64,000 nt of DNA from Phialocephala subalpina (taxonomy: Eukaryota; Ascomycota; Leotiomycetes; Helotiales; Mollisiaceae). Both the position numbers and the translations under genes were made by a program. The DNA is taken from positions 2,140,439-2,204,438 of the forward strand of contig FJOG01000001.1 in the NCBI GenBank assembly GCA_900073065.1. The letters are read 5' to 3'. The notes beneath the pieces were generated by a model. That model was given only the letters and a program-made list of their open reading frames with translations, was not told the DNA's origin and did not search any database. Shown one piece after another: positions 57,301 through 64,000 of this stretch. Every line of letters begins with the position of its first letter. The first letter of the stretch is position 1.

Positions 57301-57442
57301 CCCAAATTACCTACCTTCCAATTGCAACAAAATATGCATGCCACACCAGTACCGAGCCCCTTACTACCCCTTCAGAAAGCAATACCGCAAGGCCCAAAAC
57401 TCCGATGCTATGCTAGAAATTCAAAATTCATGTACAGATACA
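54330..57442. other. Gene-free region with poly-T tracts and a long pyrimidine-rich leader
   Basis: Contains poly-T/TC tracts (about 54353-54365, 55453-55490, 55629-55638), an AT-rich segment (55020-55760) with an unsupported minus-strand frame (55018-55386), and a plus-strand C/T/A-rich stretch (56200-56570) that looks like a 5' leader but is not followed by an evident coding frame. Confidence 0.45.
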
Positions 57443-60400
57443 TTACTCATCACTATCTGGCTCTTCCACAACCCTCTTCCTATTACCTCTTGCAACCGGT
57501 CTCCTGTCCAGGTCATCATCGTCCTCGTCCTCGTTCTCATCTTCAGTTGAATCAATCTCAATCGGTCCTTTCCCGGTCAATTTTGCTACCATGCTGGGCA
57601 CCTTCCCTGTGAGTTGTGAGAGGTCTGGCAAATCATCATCGTCAATCGAATCCTGCGTTGCCACGAATGTTGACTGGCCTTGTTTCGCCTTCGGTGTAGC
57701 ATCAGCGGTAGGCGGCGTAGTCGAAGATCTTGCCACGGCGCGTTTGTCAACTCTACTGCTCGGAGCTTCATCGTCGCTCACAAAATCTTTAAGACTGCCC
57801 CAGTCATCCGACGCGGGATCGTGTGATATTGGTTCGCTGTGAAGAAGATCATCGCCTTCACCCTCGATCTCATCATCAGACATGGCGGCCGCTAACGCTC
57901 GACCTTGTGAGTAGCCTCCTCTCGGCATGCCGATGTCTTCTCCTTCGCCTTCGATGTCAGAAAGGACCAGAGAGGGCTTCTTCGGCTTCTTCTGCTTCGG
58001 CACTTTGGTTTGCTTCAAATGCTTCGGAAGTGGAGGCAGTTTGGGCCTCCGTACTGGGTTTGCGAGAACTATGTCTTCATCGTCAACTAATGCTGGCACA
58101 TCCCAGTCCGGCGTTGGTTCGTCATCACCGTAAGGCTTCAGGTAGCGTTCACTCTCGTCCTGAGAGCGTGCAAGTGTGCTGAAGAGTGTGACACATCTTC
58201 TCGTGTATTCTCCGTGAGGCACTTTGATGGTAGCTCCAAGCGATCTTTGGGCATCTGTTTGGGCAGTCATGTCGGGCATGGTAACCTCCTGCATGTCGTT
58301 TCCAGCTATGTTCTGGAATCTTCGCTCAAGCTCTGTCTCTTCAGCTGGAGTAAGAAGAACTGACTCCGTTGTAGGAATGGGAGCTAATTGAGTTTTGGCA
58401 ATTTCAACGACCTTCTTGGGCTTGGTGGTAATACCCAGATCTGTGAGCGCAACGCCATCTTCAGTCCACCTGGAGGCCGTTTGGAATCCCATCTCAACAC
58501 CATCGGGCATATGAAACTTCTTTGCAGGCCGCTTCTTACCCTTTGCGGCCCTACGCCTCGGTTCGGGCAGATCTGTTGTCTGGGTATTTTCGATCGGAAT
58601 CTCCACTATTCTATTGTCAACAGTCGGGCTGATCTCTCTTGGAATGATTCGAACAGAGAGATCGTGTCGAAAATTGAATCGACTCCCAGCGCTGATCATC
58701 TTCTGCATCTGTTCGTAATTGTCCTTGGCCTTCGCAAATGACTCTTCTTCTTTACCTCTCATGAGAAGCAACACGATATTTCCAGCTCGTTTTCTACCAG
58801 TCCGTCCCATGCGTTGTAACATTCGAATGGGCGATCCTGAAGCATCGTAGCAGACAATAAGGTCGACTTGTCCAATATCCAAACCTTCTTCGCCAATCGA
58901 CGTAGCCACAATGACATTGAAGATGCCCTTCTTGAACTTGGCGATTGTTTCCTGCTGCTTGGCCTGATTCATGCCATCAGAGCGCTTCGAGTCTTGCTGA
59001 CCGACAAAGACGGAGGCTCGTACCATAGGCCCGTGCCTATTTAATATACGGACAATATCTTCAGCACTGTCCCTGAACTCCGAAAAGACAATTACTCGCG
59101 TGCTTGATGGTGGAGCATCTTCACTAAGTCTTCCTTCGCCGGCGTCAAGGAAGTGGTTGAGAATAGTATCGCAGAGAAAGGTTAGCTTCGGATGTCCCAC
59201 AAAATCATCCTTACTCAACCACATGTGGATAGTATCCATCATCTTCTTGAACTCATCAGAGTTGACGATCTGAGTCTTCCACTTAGACGGCTTGCCCTTC
59301 GTATCGGCAACGTTGTCTCGGAAGTCCTTGACGGCGTGATAGAATGGTGAGATGCCATGAAAGTTAAGTAGTTTTATGCTATGTGCAATACTTGCGAGGA
59401 TAGAGAAGAGTGTGTTCATCATGCCTTTGAGGCCCATATTCGCTTTCTTGCCTGCGTCAGAGGCGAACCAGGCCTTCCTTGCTTGCATCATGCCAAATGG
59501 AGTGAGAACCATCGGGTCCTTGTTCCAATACGCATTCTGACCACAGAGCGTGTTGACCAGAGGTTGCAACACTTTCGAAAAAAGCTCTTTAATCCTGATA
59601 ATCTCATCTGACGGGTCAAGGATAATCTGGTCGATGTCCCGTCGGTGCACGTACTGCTGAATGTCGAGAGATTCCTCGGTCCGAATCTCGACTTTTGATA
59701 TTTCTAGATTATCAATCACCTCCTGAACTGCTTCGACACTAGCACCCGGAGTCGCAGTCAAGGCCAGAATACGGAAACTTTTGTTGAACTTGCGCAATAA
59801 GGATACGACCTTGCAATAAGCATAATTTCCTGTTGCTCGATGTGCTTCATCCACAACTAGAAGCACGATCTTCTTAGGATCTGCAATGCCTGTTCTCAAG
59901 TCATTGTCCAAGGTTTGAGGTGTCATGAAAAACACACGTTTGTCCTCCCATTCTTCGGCTCTCAAAGCTGGTTGCTGATCGCCAGTAAGCATCGTAGTTT
60001 GAGACCTAGGTATTCCAACGATATTGAAGCACGCATTAACTTGCTGAGCGACCAGAGGCTTGGTGGGAGCGACGAAAACAATCTTGGCGTCCTTCGTCCA
60101 GCGAAAGTAGTTGTACATGATAGTAGCAGCAATGAATGTCTTACCAAGACCGGTAGGAAGTGCCACGAGGAGATTATTAAAAAGTCCATTTTTGACTATG
60201 GTGTATTGGTAGGATCGAGTAGCGCCAAGATTGGTGGGATAGACCCAAGTCTTTATTGCTTCCTGATCCAAGACATGATGCGTGGGGGGCTCGGGAGGCT
60301 TATCGACAATATAATTGTGGACTTTTTTCGCCTGAGATGCCGTTGGAACACCTTCTGTGCGACCACCGAAGAGAGTCGTCTGGCGAAGTCCTTGTTGTGG

Positions 60401-61024
60401 TGCAGCCAGTCGCTGGCGGGGACGGGTGTTATCTTGGGTGACTCGAAGAGGTGACGAGCCTATGAATATCGTGGGTGCAATATCTGCATCTCTCTCCGGT
60501 GAAGAGAATGCATCGGATGGCAGGTCCTCCAACTCATGATGAACCTGGTTTCCTTGTGATATATTGCTGGTGCGTCTTTGAAAGGATGGATTGGCACGAG
60601 GCACTGGACGGTTGACTCTTGGAGCTGTGACTCGCGGTGGAGTCAGAGGTTTTGGTGGCTCAGGTCTGGGTTTCTTGTATATTGGCCCTCTGATCCTGTA
60701 TGGACTCGAGTCCGGTAGTGCCTCTGCCTGCGTAGCTCCGAGGATTTTGGCAGCAGGTACATCTCTGTCTGCAATATGTATCTTATATTTCTTCTTCTTT
60801 GACTTTTCGGTCTCCTCCTCGCCACTGTGAACATCGCTTCCCGTAGACTCTCGAGATCTGCGATGGCGCCGGTCCTCAATTTCGTCGTCTTCAATGTCAT
60901 CGCTAAGACGTCTTCTTTTCGCCGGCCGTGGTGATGATCGCAAAGGAGGTAGCGTCTGCGATGGTTGGCTCAGAGCTTCAATAAAATCGTCCTCGTCAAA
61001 GTCGCCATAATCGTCTTCGTCCAT
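57443..61024 (-). CDS. mph1: ATP-dependent DNA helicase Mph1 (FANCM homologue)
   Basis: Mph1 is a 3'-to-5' helicase that remodels stalled forks and dissociates D-loops, limiting crossovers. The single exon encodes 1193 residues. An acidic N-terminus ([14 protein letters not shown]) and a disordered region precede the helicase core: Q-like [20 protein letters not shown], Walker [13 protein letters not shown] (about residues 289-300), [15 protein letters not shown] (392-395) and LTATPG. The FANCM-specific helical insert and motif [14 protein letters not shown] follow. The C-terminal third is low complexity and highly acidic near the end ([16 protein letters not shown]). The frame extends 48 codons further 5' without an ATG, so 61024 is the start. 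Length fits fungal Mph1. Confidence 0.97.
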   Translation of the reverse strand: MDEDDYGDFDEDDFIEALSQPSQTLPPLRSSPRPAKRRRLSDDIEDDEIEDRRHRRSRESTGSDVHSGEEETEKSKKKKYKIHIADRDVPAAKILGATQAEALPDSSPYRIRGPIYKKPRPEPPKPLTPPRVTAPRVNRPVPRANPSFQRRTSNISQGNQVHHELEDLPSDAFSSPERDADIAPTIFIGSSPLRVTQDNTRPRQRLAAPQQGLRQTTLFGGRTEGVPTASQAKKVHNYIVDKPPEPPTHHVLDQEAIKTWVYPTNLGATRSYQYTIVKNGLFNNLLVALPTGLGKTFIAATIMYNYFRWTKDAKIVFVAPTKPLVAQQVNACFNIVGIPRSQTTMLTGDQQPALRAEEWEDKRVFFMTPQTLDNDLRTGIADPKKIVLLVVDEAHRATGNYAYCKVVSLLRKFNKSFRILALTATPGASVEAVQEVIDNLEISKVEIRTEESLDIQQYVHRRDIDQIILDPSDEIIRIKELFSKVLQPLVNTLCGQNAYWNKDPMVLTPFGMMQARKAWFASDAGKKANMGLKGMMNTLFSILASIAHSIKLLNFHGISPFYHAVKDFRDNVADTKGKPSKWKTQIVNSDEFKKMMDTIHMWLSKDDFVGHPKLTFLCDTILNHFLDAGEGRLSEDAPPSSTRVIVFSEFRDSAEDIVRILNRHGPMVRASVFVGQQDSKRSDGMNQAKQQETIAKFKKGIFNVIVATSIGEEGLDIGQVDLIVCYDASGSPIRMLQRMGRTGRKRAGNIVLLLMRGKEEESFAKAKDNYEQMQKMISAGSRFNFRHDLSVRIIPREISPTVDNRIVEIPIENTQTTDLPEPRRRAAKGKKRPAKKFHMPDGVEMGFQTASRWTEDGVALTDLGITTKPKKVVEIAKTQLAPIPTTESVLLTPAEETELERRFQNIAGNDMQEVTMPDMTAQTDAQRSLGATIKVPHGEYTRRCVTLFSTLARSQDESERYLKPYGDDEPTPDWDVPALVDDEDIVLANPVRRPKLPPLPKHLKQTKVPKQKKPKKPSLVLSDIEGEGEDIGMPRGGYSQGRALAAAMSDDEIEGEGDDLLHSEPISHDPASDDWGSLKDFVSDDEAPSSRVDKRAVARSSTTPPTADATPKAKQGQSTFVATQDSIDDDDLPDLSQLTGKVPSMVAKLTGKGPIEIDSTEDENEDEDDDDLDRRPVARGNRKRVVEEPDSDE

Positions 61025-61404
61025 CGTTGAGACACAGTCGCAGGTCCTGGTGCCCGCGACTCTGTGAGGGTTGACGTTGCAAACGCGCTTCGGGAGACGC
61101 GTCGAAAAGTGGCGACGACAATATACGTTTTCACGTGCGTAACCTCGAAAAAAAAAATCACTGGGCAATTCTGATACATTCAGTCTGGAAGAATTGTTGG
61201 TCCAAGATTGGCAGATTCACAGGGCAAGAGACTGGGAAAGGTAGACATCTTGATTTCCAAGAATGAGCTCTTTTGGGAAGTGCTCCTGGGTTGCACTTGG
61301 TGGCTCGCACATGGCAACAGCGCCACTGGGTTGAAAATAAATTTGTCACTCATGATATCCATTTATATTTAAATTTTTCTAATGTACCAGTGGATGCCGA
61401 ACAA
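61025..61404. other. Intergenic region, mph1 promoter / prp16 3' flank
   Basis: 380 nt between the prp16 stop and the mph1 start. An A-rich tract lies at about 61148-61157. No gene recognised. Confidence 0.6.
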
Positions 61405-64000
61405 TCAGAATCCACGTCCTACCCTTTTCACCACCGGCTTCCTAACTGCGCCGTGAGATGCTACCTTCTTCACCACAGACGACACCGGCTTCTTAGCTAC
61501 TTTCAAGCTCTCGTTCTCTAGTCTCTGTTGTTCGCGCAACTTGTCCTCGGCCATCTTAGCCTCGATCTCCATCTTCCTGTTGAATTCGACCTCTGTCACT
61601 CTCTTCTCTCGTGCTGAGTATCCCTTTTCTTTGATCGAGTAGAAGACACCTCCAAGCTCGGCAAGCCAATGAGGGTCAACAGAGGTGACCGTAGACATGT
61701 ACTCTTTCGACGTGAGGATAAGCTCGTGGTAGACAACGTAGTCTGGCAGATATCCAAGCCCATAGAGAGCACTCGTGGGGTGTAACTGAACGGTAACACT
61801 GGTCCTTAAATTCACGTACTCTCCGATGCCCTTTACCTTTGCCGCTTGATGATAGTAGCCCGAACAGATGCATTTTCGAATCACATCCCAATCAGTACCA
61901 CAGCTGATCATGCTCATCCTTTGCATTTTCATGATGTCCAACAATTGTTCTCTGATTTCCTTGGCGCGGCGAAGTGACTTTGGATGCAGAAAGTGACGAG
62001 TACACCAGGCATCGGAGTACCCATTCATCTTCCATTGCGAGTACACGTGGAGATAAGTCAAATGATCGGATTCAGGGACGAAGAACTTCTCCCGAGCTGC
62101 ATCGGATTCTTCTTGGCGTTCCTTGGGTCGGTAAAAGACGTTAGGAACAGAGAGCATGGACACGATGGTCAGCATTTCTTCGCTGCAACCATAGTCCTCG
62201 GAGGTGATCAGTAGCTTGGCAAGTGAAGGATCCATTGGAAAAGCTGTCATCTTCTTGCCAATGTCTGTCAAGTCCCCGATGTTATCAAGAGCGCCCAGTG
62301 CCCAGAGGTCGAACAGAGAAGTCGTGATAGTGTCTTGTGGCGGAGGATCCATGAAGTCAAAGTCTAAGAGGTCTTTCACTCCTAGCGATTTGAGCAGCAG
62401 AACGGTGTTGCTGAGGTTGGTACGCTGAATCTCCGGAATGGTTTGGATGTACATTTCGTCCTTGAAAGCGGCTTCTGTGAACAGATGATACGCTTTCCCA
62501 GGCCCGGTCCGACCAGCTCTACCAGCTCGTTGGGAAGCATTGGCTTGTGAGATTGGGGTAATCTGAAGTGTATCCATTCCCATTCGAGGGTTGTACACTT
62601 TTAGTTTCGAGTATCCGGCATCCACGACATACATGATACCATCAACTGTCAAACTAGTCTCGGCGATGTTCGTCGCCACAATGACCTTCCTGACTCCTGG
62701 CGCTGCTTTGTCGAAGATCTTTGCCTGGAGATCTGCAGGCATTTGACTGTATATCGGCAGAATAAGGAGTTTTGGGGGGTCATTGAGAGCATTGAGTCGT
62801 TCTTGCACCAACTCGCAGGTGACTTCGATATCCTCCTGACCAGTCATGAAGACCAAAATGTCCCCGGCTCCTTGGGATACGTGAATTGCAAGAACTTGCT
62901 GGACTGCCTGATCGACGTAGTCCTCCACGGGTGAGCGATGATACATGACATCGACAGGGAATGTACGACCAGGGATGAAGAACTCCGGTGCACCACCGTA
63001 GAAATCCGAAAATCGCTTCGAGTTCATCGTAGCAGATGTCACAATCAGCTTGAGATCTCGTCGTCGTGCAAGGACTTTCTTGAAAAGGCCCATGAGCACA
63101 TCAGTATTCAAAGCTCTTTCGTGAGCCTCGTCCATGATGACACAGGAATAGCGGTCGAGATCTGGCTCATTGAGTGACTCTCTGAGCAGAACTCCGTCGG
63201 TCATATACTTGATCACCGTCTCCTTGCTCGTGCAATCTTCGAATCGAATAGCGTACCCGACAGTGCTTCCAAGCTTGCATTCCATCTCTTCACTGACACG
63301 CTTTGCCACACTCATTGCTGCCACTCTTCGGGGCTGCGTGCATCCTATCATTCCAATCTTGCCATACCCATCTTCATACAAGAACTGGGTAAGCTGGGTC
63401 GTTTTACCAGATCCAGTTTCGCCAACAACGATCACTACTTGATTGTCCCTGATGACTCTCAAGAGATCCTCTCGAACAGCAAATGCGGGTAGATACTCTC
63501 TCTGTTCCTTCAGAGACTTGCTCTGACTGAAGTTACTGGCTCCTTCATTCTTCTTCATGTGTTGTGAGAATTTGCTGTTGCCTTGGTCTTCCTCTCCTGG
63601 GATAGGGGCGGCACTATCTCCTTCGTCCTCTTTTACTCCTATCAGGTTCCCAAGAGCAGTTCCAGCCATCTTCGTAGCTTCTTGTGCTTGTTTGGCTCTC
63701 TCTTTCTGCTGGCGCTTCTCCTTGACAACCTTGCTGCCTTTCCGACTAAAGACTGCCATATCACTCTGGTAGTCTCGAACTGCAGGCACTGGCTCCAGTT
63801 GTTTTGAGAAAACAGTTCTTCCATCCAAGAACGGAGGCTTGAGATCATGAACCAGTAGATGCACCCGAGTAGCTTCTTCATCATCCTCAAAATCATCTCC
63901 CATATCTCTTCGTTGTGCCACGCCCGAGGTGAGCATTCGATTCGTTTCCCAAGCGTCGACATCTTTCTGCTTTTGCGTAGCTCGCGCACTCATCCGCTTC
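61405..64000 (-). CDS. prp16: Pre-mRNA splicing DEAH helicase Prp16 (DHX38), 5'-partial
   Basis: Prp16 uses ATP to remodel the spliceosome after the first catalytic step. The frame is open to the window edge. The visible part, about 865 residues, lacks the N-terminus. The ATG at 63993 is probably internal because [20 protein letters not shown] reads through it in frame. Prp16-specific sequence comes first ([31 protein letters not shown]), which separates it from Prp2, Prp22 and Prp43. Then Walker [61 protein letters not shown] and [12 protein letters not shown]. The ratchet and OB-fold domains follow ([40 protein letters not shown]). A basic tail ends KRVGRGF. Confidence 0.95.
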   Translation of the reverse strand, partial: KRMSARATQKQKDVDAWETNRMLTSGVAQRRDMGDDFEDDEEATRVHLLVHDLKPPFLDGRTVFSKQLEPVPAVRDYQSDMAVFSRKGSKVVKEKRQQKERAKQAQEATKMAGTALGNLIGVKEDEGDSAAPIPGEEDQGNSKFSQHMKKNEGASNFSQSKSLKEQREYLPAFAVREDLLRVIRDNQVVIVVGETGSGKTTQLTQFLYEDGYGKIGMIGCTQPRRVAAMSVAKRVSEEMECKLGSTVGYAIRFEDCTSKETVIKYMTDGVLLRESLNEPDLDRYSCVIMDEAHERALNTDVLMGLFKKVLARRRDLKLIVTSATMNSKRFSDFYGGAPEFFIPGRTFPVDVMYHRSPVEDYVDQAVQQVLAIHVSQGAGDILVFMTGQEDIEVTCELVQERLNALNDPPKLLILPIYSQMPADLQAKIFDKAAPGVRKVIVATNIAETSLTVDGIMYVVDAGYSKLKVYNPRMGMDTLQITPISQANASQRAGRAGRTGPGKAYHLFTEAAFKDEMYIQTIPEIQRTNLSNTVLLLKSLGVKDLLDFDFMDPPPQDTITTSLFDLWALGALDNIGDLTDIGKKMTAFPMDPSLAKLLITSEDYGCSEEMLTIVSMLSVPNVFYRPKERQEESDAAREKFFVPESDHLTYLHVYSQWKMNGYSDAWCTRHFLHPKSLRRAKEIREQLLDIMKMQRMSMISCGTDWDVIRKCICSGYYHQAAKVKGIGEYVNLRTSVTVQLHPTSALYGLGYLPDYVVYHELILTSKEYMSTVTSVDPHWLAELGGVFYSIKEKGYSAREKRVTEVEFNRKMEIEAKMAEDKLREQQRLENESLKVAKKPVSSVVKKVASHGAVRKPVVKRVGRGF

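Noticed and set aside
61405..64000. Assignment as Prp2, Prp22 or Prp43
   Set aside because: The segment before the helicase core ([19 protein letters not shown]) is specific to Prp16/DHX38.

Overview
The window is nuclear DNA of a filamentous ascomycete (Pezizomycotina). Genes are split by short introns, mostly about 45-70 nt, with GTRNGT donors and CTAAC/CTGAC branch sites. The gene set is typical of these fungi: a PalF arrestin, CYP51, DGAT2, MPH1/FANCM, Mnd1, an STK19-family protein, a kinesin, an HPP membrane protein and 2EXR proteins. Protein character hints at Leotiomycetes, but that is an impression, not a search result. Most exon boundaries were rebuilt by hand from splice signals and reading-frame phase, and coordinates are given with each gene.

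Layout. 1-1.3 kb: 5' part of an MFS sugar transporter (minus), running off the left edge. 2.2-4.6 kb: palF (minus). 5.9-6.6 kb: mnd1 (minus). 6.9-8.4 kb: BNR_4 beta-propeller protein (minus). 9-13.2 kb: a decaying block with a frameshifted transporter C-terminus (plus), an apparently intact RidA-family gene (minus), an FAD monooxygenase with an in-frame stop (minus) and a 2EXR gene with in-frame stops (plus). 14.8-18 kb: M1 aminopeptidase with a possible mitochondrial leader exon (minus). 18.6-19.1 kb: DPH4 (minus). 19.5-21 kb: an eight-exon LaeA-like methyltransferase (minus). 22.6-23.5 kb: HPP membrane protein (plus). 23.8-24.7 kb: second F-box/2EXR-like protein (minus). 25.2-26.8 kb: two secreted proteins, one probably GPI-anchored, one probably frameshifted. 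28.3-30 kb: PAQR/Izh3 receptor (minus). 30.9-32.6 kb: CYP51 (minus). 33.4-35.2 kb: DGAT2 (minus). 36.4-38.5 kb: C2H2 factor (minus). 41-43.6 kb: histidine phosphatase (minus) divergent from stk19 (plus). 46.2-49.3 kb: Kip2-type kinesin (plus). 52.4-54.3 kb: GT23/FUT8-like type II membrane protein (plus). 57.4-61 kb: mph1 (minus). 61.4-64 kb: prp16, 5'-truncated by the window edge (minus).

How the genes relate. This is mostly a housekeeping neighbourhood without an obvious biosynthetic cluster. CYP51 (sterol synthesis) and DGAT2 (triacylglycerol synthesis) are adjacent and in tandem, and both act at the ER in lipid metabolism. The phosphatase and stk19 share a 323-nt divergent promoter. The 9-13 kb block looks like a former transporter/oxidase/RidA group now losing function. 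The most distinctive features are architectural: a 17-nt microexon in the transporter, 23- and 19-nt microexons in the methyltransferase, a start exon holding only the ATG in mnd1, a possible 27-nt intron in the 2EXR gene, and stable hairpins inside two unusually long introns. I saw no CRISPR array, rRNA, convincing tRNA or intact transposon. I found no clearly undescribed system.
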